Source: Treponema sp.
Lineage (GTDB): Bacteria; Spirochaetota; Spirochaetia; Treponematales; Treponemataceae
Direction: 5' to 3'
Assembly: GCA_003455655.1 (NCBI GenBank)
Contig: DMQP01000188.1
Span: forward strand, 1-5,784
DNA length: 5,784 nucleotides
How positions within the stretch are numbered: position 1 is the first letter of the stretch; each line of letters opens with the position of its first letter. A program made the position numbers and the translations under genes. Below, one piece after another: positions 1 to 5,591 of the stretch. Below the pieces are notes generated by a model. It was not told where the DNA came from and did not search any database. It saw only the letters and a program-made list of their open reading frames with translations.

Positions 1-378
1 GCGGTAGATGGTGCGTCATACTGGACTATATTTACAAAAATAATCTGGCCACTTTCAAAACCCATTCTTGCAACAATTGCAATTTTCGGTGCAGTTGGTC
101 ACTGGAACTCTTTGCAAGATTCACTTATCTTTATGCAAGCTCAGCCAAAGTTCTTTACCTTACAGCATGTTTTGTGGAATTACCTTAACCGTACAACAAA
201 CCTTGGTGCAATCATGTCTACTGGTCAAATAACCGAAGCAATGCGTGCATCACTGTTGAATCAGAAGGTTATTAAGTACACCATTTCAATGGTAACTGCT
301 ATTCCTATTTTGGTTGTGTATCCTTTTATGCAAAAGTATTTCCAGAAGGGAATTATGCTTGGTGCTGTTAAAGGATAA
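1..378 (+). CDS. Carbohydrate ABC transporter permease, LplC/CUT1 type (3' part, 5' end outside window)
   Basis: This is the C-terminal 125 residues of an inner-membrane permease of the CUT1 (binding-protein-dependent sugar import) family; frame 1 is open from the first base. The visible part opens inside the cytoplasmic EAA loop that docks on the ATPase: A-V-D-G-A, then a K-I-I-W-P-L run at about residues 13-18 matching the family's 'I-x-x-P-L' end of the loop. A hydrophobic segment follows at about residues 20-45, and another near 98-112. The tail ending G-I-M-L-G-A-V-K-G is typical of LplC/YtcP-like permeases, which import complex or modified oligosaccharides. The paired LplB-like permease should lie just upstream. 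The binding protein follows after 97 bases on the same strand, so the two almost certainly work together. The substrate cannot be read from the sequence. Confidence 0.93.
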   Translation, partial: AVDGASYWTIFTKIIWPLSKPILATIAIFGAVGHWNSLQDSLIFMQAQPKFFTLQHVLWNYLNRTTNLGAIMSTGQITEAMRASLLNQKVIKYTISMVTAIPILVVYPFMQKYFQKGIMLGAVKG

Positions 379-420
379 TATAAGCCTAATTTTTATAGAA
401 TTTGTGTCAAATAGTTGCGG

Positions 421-449
421 TTCACGGTATGAATTGCAGCCTTTATAAT
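421..449 (+). promoter_or_regulatory. Candidate sigma-70-type promoter for the binding-protein gene
   Basis: TTCACG (421-426) and a perfect TATAAT (444-449) are separated by 17 bases, placing the start of transcription near 456, about 20 bases before the ATG. The -35 box matches the consensus at 4 of 6 positions. It lies in the gap after the permease, which suggests the binding protein gets extra transcription on top of operon read-through. This fits the usual excess of binding protein over permease. It is inferred from sequence only. Confidence 0.55.
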
Positions 450-465
450 AAAACCGTAATTCAAT

Positions 466-471
466 AGGAGG
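466..471 (+). promoter_or_regulatory. Strong ribosome binding site of the solute-binding protein gene
   Basis: AGGAGG lies 4 bases before the ATG at 476. It is the only strong Shine-Dalgarno site in this part of the window and fixes the start of the lipoprotein gene. Confidence 0.85.
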
Positions 472-475
472 AATT

Positions 476-2191
476 ATGAAGAGAATAACAAAAGTAGCTG
501 GTTGCGCTGTTCTTGCACTTGCAGCAGCTGGACTCATGTCATGTGGCGGAAAAAAGACACAGGCAAAAGGAAACTATGTAGTTGATTCAAGCATCGTTCC
601 CAAAGAAACAGTTACCCTTCAGGTTTATGACCAGTTGGCAAACTTTTCTGGCGAACAGGTAGGTTGGTTTGGAAAGATCTTGTTGGACAATTTCAACGTA
701 AAGATTAACATTATTCCTGAATCAGGAAACACCTACACCACTCGTATGGAAAGCAAGAATCTGGGTGACATTGTTATTTGGGGTGATGACTCTGATGATT
801 ATGTTGCAGCAGCAGAAGGTGGATTGCTTTTTGACTGGGAAGACGAAGATCTTCTTTCTAACTATGGTCCTTACATTGAAGCACACATGCATCAGGCTCT
901 CGAAAAGAACCGTGGCATTACCAACACTGGCAAAGTGTACGGATTCGGTTTTGATGTTTCAACTTCTCAGACAGACCGTCAGGGCTTCTTCTACACATGG
1001 GACTTGCGCTATGACCTGTATGAAAAAATTGGTAAGCCCGAAATCAAAAACTACGATGACCTGTTCAACGCTCTTAAAGCAATGAAGGCTATCTGTCCAA
1101 CAGACGACAAAGGTAACCCCACTTACGGTGCATCTTTGTTCCCTGACTGGGACGGCAACATGGTTATGTATGTAAAATCACTGGGAACTGCTTATGCTGG
1201 TTGGGATGAATTTAACTTCGGTTACTACGAACCCGCAACTGGTAAGTATCACCCTTGTTTGGAAGAAAAAGGACCTTACCTCGAAGCACTTAAGTTCTTG
1301 AACCGTCTCTATCGCGAAGGTTTGCTTGATCCTGACAGCCAGACTCAGAACTACGATGCAATGAGCGAAGACTATCAGAACGGTACAGCATTCTGGAACG
1401 TATTCAACTGGATGGCTTCTGGTGCATACAACACAGATGCTCACATTTCAGCAGGAAAAGCAATGTATCCTGTTAAACCAACAGAAGCAGCTCCTGGCGT
1501 ATACGGACAGTCTGTATTTGGTGGAAACCGCATTTGGTCTATTGGTGCTTCAACAGAATATCCTGAACTGTGTATGGCTATTATTAACTGGCTGTGTACT
1601 CCAGAAGGATTTATGACAAGCTTGTATGGACCTAAGGGTGTAACTTGGGACTATGACTCAAACGGAAAGACATACTTCACCGAACTGGGTAAAAAGACAA
1701 GCACTGATGTAAATACTCCAATGCCTGCTCCTTACACAGGAACATTCAAAGATGGTTCATTCCAGATGAACAACACAACTTGGGCAAAAGATGCATCTAA
1801 CCCCGACTCAAATGGCGAATCTTACAACTATGTTAACTGGGCAAGCGAAGCAACTCCTGCTAAGTCTGCTATTGAACAGAGCTGGCGTGATTGGTCACAG
1901 AGTTCATCTGTAGAAGAATATCTTGGAAAGAACAAGTTTACACTTCTTCCCGGATCAACCTATTCTGCTTCTCCCATGAGCGATGAACTTTCTGCTCAGT
2001 GGAACCAGGTTGCAAACGCAATTAAGACAGGAACTTGGCGTGCAATGTATGCTTCTACTGAAGCTGAATTTGACAGTCTGGTTGCTAAGATGATTGCAGA
2101 AGCTAAGAGTTTCGGTTATGACAACTGTAACGCTTATGCAGAAAAAGAAGCTGCTCGCAAAAAGGCAGCAGAAGTTGCAGCATCTAAATAA
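476..2191 (+). CDS. Extracellular solute-binding lipoprotein of a sugar ABC transporter (LplA/family 1-like)
   Basis: This 571-residue protein binds a sugar or oligosaccharide outside the cytoplasmic membrane and delivers it to the permease encoded just upstream. The N-terminus is a lipoprotein signal: positive M-K-R-x-x-K, a hydrophobic Ala/Leu core, and the lipobox L-M-S-C with Cys23 as the lipidated residue. The mature part begins with a glycine/lysine-rich tether. The body is rich in Trp, Tyr and Phe, as expected for stacking on sugar rings, and shows two stretches typical of CUT1 binding proteins: L-x-R-L-Y-R-E-G-L-L-D-P in the middle, and N-W-L-C-T-P-E-G-F followed by a glycine-containing Y-G-P-K-G-V-T-W segment. 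An acidic stretch around residues 98-130 (G-D-D-S-D-D, then W-E-D-E-D) is notable. The last 20 residues are a charged Ala/Lys/Glu helix beyond the usual fold. The start is fixed by the AGGAGG site and signal peptide. Arginine is encoded almost only by CGT and CGC (10 of 11 codons, no CGA), which suggests high expression. The substrate is unknown. Confidence 0.93.
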   Translation: MKRITKVAGCAVLALAAAGLMSCGGKKTQAKGNYVVDSSIVPKETVTLQVYDQLANFSGEQVGWFGKILLDNFNVKINIIPESGNTYTTRMESKNLGDIVIWGDDSDDYVAAAEGGLLFDWEDEDLLSNYGPYIEAHMHQALEKNRGITNTGKVYGFGFDVSTSQTDRQGFFYTWDLRYDLYEKIGKPEIKNYDDLFNALKAMKAICPTDDKGNPTYGASLFPDWDGNMVMYVKSLGTAYAGWDEFNFGYYEPATGKYHPCLEEKGPYLEALKFLNRLYREGLLDPDSQTQNYDAMSEDYQNGTAFWNVFNWMASGAYNTDAHISAGKAMYPVKPTEAAPGVYGQSVFGGNRIWSIGASTEYPELCMAIINWLCTPEGFMTSLYGPKGVTWDYDSNGKTYFTELGKKTSTDVNTPMPAPYTGTFKDGSFQMNNTTWAKDASNPDSNGESYNYVNWASEATPAKSAIEQSWRDWSQSSSVEEYLGKNKFTLLPGSTYSASPMSDELSAQWNQVANAIKTGTWRAMYASTEAEFDSLVAKMIAEAKSFGYDNCNAYAEKEAARKKAAEVAASK

Positions 2192-2213
2192 GCACTAGCT
2201 TAAAGGCTGTATG

Positions 2214-2247
2214 GGGCTGACTAATAGTTTTTAGTCGGCCCTTTTTT
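2214..2247 (+). terminator. Rho-independent terminator after the binding-protein gene
   Basis: An 11-bp stem (2214-2224 with 2231-2241, containing one G-T wobble) closes a 6-base loop and is followed directly by six T residues (2242-2247). It lies 22 bases after the stop codon and ends the sugar-transport operon. Confidence 0.93.
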
Positions 2248-2271
2248 ATCATAAAATAGTATAAAAAAAGT

Positions 2272-2300
2272 TTGCAAATTCCAGAATTCCGTTGTAAAAT
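2272..2300 (+). promoter_or_regulatory. Candidate sigma-70-type promoter for the methyltransferase gene
   Basis: TTGCAA (2272-2277) and TAAAAT (2295-2300) are 17 bases apart, each matching consensus at 4 or 5 of 6 positions. Transcription would begin near 2307, giving a leader of about 24 bases to the ATG at 2331. Its place just after the terminator makes this gene an independent transcription unit. Confidence 0.6.
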
Positions 2301-2330
2301 AATAGAAACTGATAAAAAAAGTTGGAATTG

Positions 2331-3062
2331 ATGGACTGCATACAAAATGTAATTGAATACTATGATGAATTGTTCCCTGTTACCGATGCCCAAAAAGAAT
2401 TTTACGAGGCACTTACTGGATTGTATCCTTTGCCTGCAAAAATTTTACGCATAGGATGTGGCACAGGTCTTTTAGAGCACACTTTAGCACGAAAGGGTTG
2501 CGATGTAACTGGTATTGAATCTTCAAAACAAATTCTCAACTCTGCAAATTTACGACGAAGAAATCAGCTTATGTCCATTCGTTTTTTCCTAATGAACACT
2601 GATGAAATGAAGCAGTTTTTGGGAAAGGGTTTTTACAATATTATTTCTATTTTGAATGACCGCATTATAAACCTTGCAGAACCAGAACGCATACAAAAGT
2701 TGTTAGCAGACTGTCGCGAACTGCTTACAGACGATGGAACTCTTGTTGTGGGAATGCACAATTTTTCTCAGTCCTATGATGAACAGTTTATTCAGCTTCC
2801 TGTGCGAGAAAGTATACGAGTAAAATTGTTTACCGAAATTCACATGAACGACAACGGAGAACAACTTTTGTGTCAGAATTTGGAAACAGGAAACGGTCGC
2901 ATGCTTCCTGTAACAGAAGATGTGCGTGTCTATCCGCTTCCACCAGATGAACTTATTTCTTACGCAAAAGATGCAGGCTTTGGAACTGTACAGTTGTTTT
3001 CAGATTTTAAGCGTTCGCCCTTTACTGGTTCTGAACCAGAAGTTCTTGCTTTATTGAGCTAA
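2331..3062 (+). CDS. Class I SAM-dependent methyltransferase, substrate unknown
   Basis: This is a 243-residue cytoplasmic protein with a Rossmann-type SAM-binding fold. Motif I is I-L-R-I-G-C-G-T-G (about 38-46). Beta-strand 2 ends in V-T-G-I-E, whose Glu63 should bind the SAM ribose. A later L-L-T-D-D-G-T-L-V-V-G-M segment matches the strand-5 region. The C-terminus has the Y-P-L-P-P-D-E-L ... A-G-F ... S-P-F layout common in small orphan methyltransferases. In motif I the usual acidic residue before I-G-C-G-T-G is Arg40, and the strand-4 'F-D' is F-Y-N, so the SAM pocket is not standard. I chose the ATG at 2331, which has a weak GGA 4 bases upstream. An in-frame TTG at 2322 would add three residues but has no ribosome binding site. 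Five of 14 arginines use CGA, unlike the binding-protein gene. It has no functional neighbour, so the substrate (small molecule, protein or RNA) is unknown. Confidence 0.85.
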   Translation: MDCIQNVIEYYDELFPVTDAQKEFYEALTGLYPLPAKILRIGCGTGLLEHTLARKGCDVTGIESSKQILNSANLRRRNQLMSIRFFLMNTDEMKQFLGKGFYNIISILNDRIINLAEPERIQKLLADCRELLTDDGTLVVGMHNFSQSYDEQFIQLPVRESIRVKLFTEIHMNDNGEQLLCQNLETGNGRMLPVTEDVRVYPLPPDELISYAKDAGFGTVQLFSDFKRSPFTGSEPEVLALLS

Positions 3063-3689
3063 GTCTTTAAGCGCATCTATTTCTTGTTTGAACAAATTAA
3101 AATTATCAACATGCAGTTCTTGCGCTATTTCTAGTTCTTCTTCTGCATTTGCAAAATGTCCCATACGAGCATAACACACAGCCATATCTGCATGAACAAT
3201 TGCGATGTTATCGTTCAATTCATTTGCTTTTAAAAGCATTTGTAACGCTTCTTCTTCTCGGTTGGCAGTTAAGTACAAAGAAGCAAGGCTTGCGTACGGG
3301 GCAGGGTCTTCGGGGTCAAGTTCAAGTGCTTTGGAAAACAACTTTTCTGCACTGTCGTCATCATGTTTGAGTCTGTACAAAAAAGCCATGTTTAAATAGT
3401 TGTCTGCATTGTCTGGGTCAAGTTCAAGGGCCTTTTGTCGCCAAAGCAAAGCATTGTCATAATCTAACTGTTGTGAATAACAGTTGGAAATAAGAATGTA
3501 AATTAAATCTGCAGAGTAGGTCGATTCTTCTTTGAGTGCTTGTTCAAAATAAGTTCGTGCTTCGTCAAACTTTTTTTGCTGAAATAGTGCTGACCCGCGC
3601 TGAATGGCTGCATCTCCTGCTTTAAGAAGGCAGCTGGTCAGAGCGGTAAGCATAAAAACAATCAGTACAAGTTTGCAGATGCGCTTCAT
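3051..3689 (-). CDS. TPR-repeat lipoprotein
   Basis: This 212-residue protein is probably anchored in a membrane by lipid and acts as a protein-protein interaction scaffold. The N-terminus is a lipoprotein signal (M-K-R, a hydrophobic core, then lipobox L-T-S-C with Cys20). Almost all the rest is five tandem 34-residue TPR units, roughly 25-58, 61-94, 95-128, 129-162 and 163-196. Each shows the small/aromatic helix A and the A-L-x-L-D-P type ending of helix B (A-L-E-L-D-P occurs twice). A short helix ends the protein. It is the last gene of the minus-strand operon. Its ATG comes 2 bases after the thyX stop, with only a distant GGAG (3703-3706, 13 bases away), so translation is probably coupled to thyX. 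Its stop overlaps the convergent methyltransferase stop. Its partner is unknown; similar lipoproteins help outer-membrane assembly or pilus secretin assembly in other bacteria, but nothing here shows that. Confidence 0.9.
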   Translation of the reverse strand: MKRICKLVLIVFMLTALTSCLLKAGDAAIQRGSALFQQKKFDEARTYFEQALKEESTYSADLIYILISNCYSQQLDYDNALLWRQKALELDPDNADNYLNMAFLYRLKHDDDSAEKLFSKALELDPEDPAPYASLASLYLTANREEEALQMLLKANELNDNIAIVHADMAVCYARMGHFANAEEELEIAQELHVDNFNLFKQEIDALKDLAQ

Positions 3690-3691
3690 GT

Positions 3692-4528
3692 TTACAGTTG
3701 AACTCCAGTTGCAATTTTTTCGTTAAAGCGCTGCAACTTTTTTTCGGTAAGAGGATTTGGTTTTCCGTCAAGCACATCGCGTAAAGCTTGCATCTCTTCG
3801 CCAGTAAAAGAAACACTGTCGCGCATGTCGTTTTCAAAAGATGCTGTTGCAAGTGGACAAACTTTGCGTACCATTTCTAGCATTACTTTTGCGTATTCAC
3901 GAATTTCAAATTGTGCATGGCTATCGAGGCGTAACTTTAAGAAGTGGAAAAGATTGTGTAAATCCATCTGCCAGTAGAATTCAGTATATAAAGAAAGTGG
4001 TAAGTTTATGCGTGCAATTTCGCGAGCAAGACCTTCATCAACCATTTCACTGTATGTTTGGTATGCATCTTCTTGACCCTTTGCAAACTGCGAGCGATAT
4101 TTTTCTGCTTGGTCTGCAGGAAGCGGTTCTGAGTTGCGTCCCTGTTTATTGTCTTTTGACTGAAGTGCAATACAAGAATCTTCGGGAACATAAAACTCAT
4201 CTTTCATAATGCTGTAGCGACCACTTACTTCATTCATTCGTCCCATGCGATGACGAACCCACTGTCGAGCAACAAAGATGGGCATTTTAACATGGAAAGT
4301 AAAGACTACTTGTTCAAATGGAGAAGTGTGCTGATGTCGCAAGAGGTAATCAATAAGTGCTGCATCCTGACTAACTGTTTTTGTTCCTTCGCCATAGCTA
4401 ACGCGTGCAGATTGAACAATGCGTTGGTCTGAACCGTAATAGTCTACAAGTCTAACAAAACCTTTATCTAATACGGCAAACTCCTTATCAAGAATTTCCT
4501 CTGCTTCGGGAACAATGCAATGTGCCAT
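3692..4528 (-). CDS. thyX: Flavin-dependent thymidylate synthase ThyX
   Basis: ThyX methylates dUMP to dTMP using methylenetetrahydrofolate as carbon donor and FAD/NADPH as reductant, in the cytoplasm; this is the de novo source of thymidylate in cells without ThyA. The protein is 278 residues, slightly longer than the commonest ThyX proteins. The ThyX signature R-H-R-(x7)-S is present at Arg92-His93-Arg94 to Ser102, within W-V-R-H-R-M-G-R-M-N-E-V-S-G-R-Y. The A-R-I-N-L-P segment (172-177) and the L-R-L-D-S-H-A-Q-F-E segment (199-208), with Arg200 at the dUMP-binding position, are also intact, so the enzyme should be active. I chose the start at 4528 because AAGGAG lies 6 bases upstream. A longer reading to 4576 would overlap the previous gene and lacks such a site. 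A lysine/asparagine-rich insert at about 123-140 is probably a surface loop. It is the middle gene of the operon, 16 bases after the DUF308 gene. Confidence 0.97.
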   Translation of the reverse strand: MAHCIVPEAEEILDKEFAVLDKGFVRLVDYYGSDQRIVQSARVSYGEGTKTVSQDAALIDYLLRHQHTSPFEQVVFTFHVKMPIFVARQWVRHRMGRMNEVSGRYSIMKDEFYVPEDSCIALQSKDNKQGRNSEPLPADQAEKYRSQFAKGQEDAYQTYSEMVDEGLAREIARINLPLSLYTEFYWQMDLHNLFHFLKLRLDSHAQFEIREYAKVMLEMVRKVCPLATASFENDMRDSVSFTGEEMQALRDVLDGKPNPLTEKKLQRFNEKIATGVQL

Positions 4529-4534
4529 GTGTAA

Positions 4535-4540
4535 CTCCTT
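4535..4540 (-). promoter_or_regulatory. Ribosome binding site deciding the thyX start
   Basis: AAGGAG on the minus strand lies 6 bases before the ATG at 4526-4528. It shows that the 16 residues that could be added upstream are not part of the natural protein. Confidence 0.85.
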
Positions 4541-4544
4541 AAAA

Positions 4545-5117
4545 CTATTCTTCGTCCGAAACTGAATCGGGCTCAATTATGTATGTTCTGTTGCGGTAAG
4601 AGTACAGTGCGTAACCTGCTCCACACACAATCATAATAATTCCAAAAATGCGTATAATCATCAAGCCAAAGTTTGCAGGAATCATAAACAAGATGATTGC
4701 AATAATAATGGAAATAACTGCTTCTCCTGCAAATTGTTTCGCGGGAATGTTAGCTTCGTGCAGTTTGTAAACCAAAAAGAATTCTGCAATAGCTGAAAAA
4801 ATAAGATAGATGCCAAAAAGATAAAGCATGACACGAACAACAGTCTGTGCTGCAGAAAAAAATACAAGAGGAAGAAAACACGCAAGCAAACCAATGATAA
4901 TGCTTACTATTCCCCGAATAAGAGCAGCAAGCATAAACTGGTCGTCATCAGAAAGAGGTCTTACGCGAATAATGTTGAACACACCGTTAATGACAGCACC
5001 TGCACCTAAAAGAATAATGACAATTCTAATACTTGCTTCTGGAGCGGCAAGTAAAAAAATTCCTGCAACGGCAATAACAATTCCAAGGATGATGTTGGTA
5101 AGCGTAGGTCTTGTCAT
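4545..5117 (-). CDS. DUF308/HdeD-like six-helix integral membrane protein
   Basis: This 190-residue protein lies in the cytoplasmic membrane. Six hydrophobic segments are visible at about 7-25, 29-49, 66-84, 92-115, 130-147 and 150-172, arranged as three helix pairs. Each pair begins with a G-I/G-E-type start, and proline lies in the short turns (A-P-E, L-P-L, I-P-A). This repeated hairpin layout with L-G-I-V-I-A-V-A-G at the start is characteristic of the HdeD/DUF308 family. In E. coli HdeD belongs to the acid-resistance island, but the molecular function of the family is not settled. The C-terminal 20 residues are polar and end in an acidic D-S-V-S-D-E-E tail, probably cytoplasmic. AAGGAGG (5124-5130) lies 6 bases upstream of the ATG. 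It is the first gene of the operon with thyX and the TPR lipoprotein; the pairing with thyX has no obvious biochemical logic. Confidence 0.85.
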   Translation of the reverse strand: MTRPTLTNIILGIVIAVAGIFLLAAPEASIRIVIILLGAGAVINGVFNIIRVRPLSDDDQFMLAALIRGIVSIIIGLLACFLPLVFFSAAQTVVRVMLYLFGIYLIFSAIAEFFLVYKLHEANIPAKQFAGEAVISIIIAIILFMIPANFGLMIIRIFGIIMIVCGAGYALYSYRNRTYIIEPDSVSDEE

Positions 5118-5123
5118 ACTTTT

Positions 5124-5130
5124 CCTCCTT
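5124..5130 (-). promoter_or_regulatory. Ribosome binding site of the DUF308 gene
   Basis: AAGGAGG on the minus strand, 6 bases before the ATG at 5115-5117, is a full-strength Shine-Dalgarno site and fixes the start. Confidence 0.85.
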
Positions 5131-5135
5131 GTTTT

Positions 5136-5164
5136 AGTATACCGCTTTTATGCGCTAACGACAA
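5136..5164 (-). promoter_or_regulatory. Candidate promoter of the DUF308-thyX-TPR operon
   Basis: On the minus strand TTGTCG (5159-5164) and TATACT (5136-5141) are 17 bases apart, matching the sigma-70 consensus at 4 and 5 of 6 positions. The predicted leader before the ATG is only about 12-15 bases and contains the ribosome binding site. Its -35 box lies directly beside the -35 region of the divergent RNA-cluster promoter, so the two may compete for polymerase. Confidence 0.65.
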
Positions 5165-5166
5165 GT

Positions 5167-5204
5167 TTGACATGCTTGACATAAATGTTATTTTTCCATA
5201 TAAT
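5167..5204 (+). promoter_or_regulatory. Consensus sigma-70 promoter of the tRNA/SRP RNA cluster, with a doubled -35 box
   Basis: TTGACA (5176-5181) and TATAAT (5199-5204) are both perfect and 17 bases apart, so this is the theoretical best sigma-70 promoter. A second perfect TTGACA lies 9 bases upstream (5167-5172). Transcription should start near 5211, only about 7 bases before the first tRNA, so RNase P would remove a very short leader. Such strength fits a stable-RNA transcription unit. The base run after the -10 box (GCTACG) is GC-containing, as in many stringently controlled promoters; that control is an inference. Confidence 0.92.
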
Positions 5205-5217
5205 GCTACGTACATTT

Positions 5218-5302
5218 GGAGCGATGGCAGAGTGGTCGAACGCGGCGGTCTTGAAAACCGTTGTACCGCAAGGTACCGGGGGTTCAAATCCCTCTCGCTC
5301 CG
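5218..5302 (+). tRNA. tRNA-Ser(UGA)
   Basis: The 7-bp acceptor stem (5218-5224 with 5295-5301) is perfect and the discriminator is G5302. The anticodon stem (5245-5249 with 5257-5261) holds loop CTTGAAA with anticodon TGA at 5252-5254, reading UCA and, by wobble, other UCN codons. A long variable arm (around 5262-5278, ACC...GGT type pairing) marks it as a class II serine tRNA. The T-loop is TTCAAAT. The 3' CCA is not encoded, so the CCA-adding enzyme must supply it. It is the first RNA of the cluster. Confidence 0.95.
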
Positions 5303-5332
5303 TCCTTTAGGGCGTGGGTCCTTTGGAACTTT

Positions 5333-5417
5333 GGAGGCGTGGTAGAGCGGTAATACAACGGTTTGCTAAACCGTCGGTTCCGAAAGGGCCGGGCAGGTTC
5401 AACCCCTGTCGCCTCCG
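5333..5417 (+). tRNA. tRNA-Ser(GCU)
   Basis: The acceptor stem GGAGGCG (5333-5339) pairs perfectly with 5410-5416 and the discriminator is G5417. The anticodon stem 5358-5362/5370-5374 encloses TTGCTAA with anticodon GCT at 5365-5367, reading AGU and AGC. The long variable arm (GGTTCC-GAAA-GGGCC region, about 5376-5390) is typical of serine tRNAs. No CCA is encoded. It lies 30 bases after the first serine tRNA and shares its promoter. Confidence 0.95.
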
Positions 5418-5425
5418 CCTATTTT

Positions 5426-5500
5426 GAGGCTATAGCTCAGCTGGATTAGAGCACCACCCTGCGGAGGTGGGGGTCGCACGTTCGAATCGTGTTAGCCTCG
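5426..5500 (+). tRNA. tRNA-Arg with GCG anticodon
   Basis: This is a class I cloverleaf: acceptor 5426-5432 with 5493-5499, D-stem GCTC/GAGC (5435-5438 with 5449-5452), anticodon stem CCACC/GGTGG (5454-5458 with 5466-5470), 5-base variable loop, and T-stem 5476-5480 with 5488-5492 closing loop TTCGAAT. The loop CTGCGGA puts anticodon GCG at 5461-5463, reading CGC and CGU. A20 in the D-loop, an arginine identity element, is present after GG. The discriminator is G5500 and no CCA is encoded. Bacteria normally read these codons with an ACG anticodon converted to inosine, so the GCG form is unusual. It lies 8 bases after tRNA-Ser(GCU). Confidence 0.92.
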
Positions 5501-5509
5501 TTAAGTGAG

Positions 5510-5591
5510 TACAGGTTTTTAGCTGGTTGTTTTTTTGTTTTCGTTCTGCATAAGCAGTTTGAGCCAGTGAAAAAAATCTGTATTTTTTTTT
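5510..5591 (+). repeat. Imperfect inverted repeat plus T9 tract before tRNA-Ser(GGA); possible terminator or attenuator
   Basis: 5510-5526 (TACAG-G-TTTTT-AG-CTGG) is the near reverse complement of 5564-5582 (CCAG-TG-A7-TCTGTA). It gives about 15 pairs with a small bulge around a 37-base loop, which itself contains CTGC-ATAA-GCAG (5547-5558). The repeat is followed by nine T residues (5583-5591) that touch the first base of tRNA-Ser(GGA). It could partly terminate transcription of the first three tRNAs, or simply space the cluster. The helix is AT-rich, so strong termination is uncertain. This 91-base gap holds no coding sequence that I can support. Confidence 0.45.

Noticed and set aside
415..449. 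TTGCGG as the -35 box for the binding-protein promoter
   Set aside because: The spacer to TATAAT would be 23 bases, too long; TTCACG at 421-426 gives the correct 17.
1178..1444. Minus-strand 88-codon frame inside the binding-protein gene, and several other small overlapping frames
   Set aside because: They lack ribosome binding sites and recognisable sequence and lie wholly within strong genes; they are shadows of the real frames.
3025..3039. CTGGTT-CTG-AACCAG hairpin near the end of the methyltransferase gene, as a terminator for either strand
   Set aside because: There is no T tract after it on either strand and it lies fully in coding sequence (encoding T-G-S-E-P-E), so a codon coincidence is more likely.
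4529..4576. Longer N-terminus for ThyX starting at 4576
   Set aside because: It would overlap the preceding DUF308 gene, adds 16 residues unlike ThyX, and has no ribosome binding site, while the start at 4528 has AAGGAG at ideal spacing.
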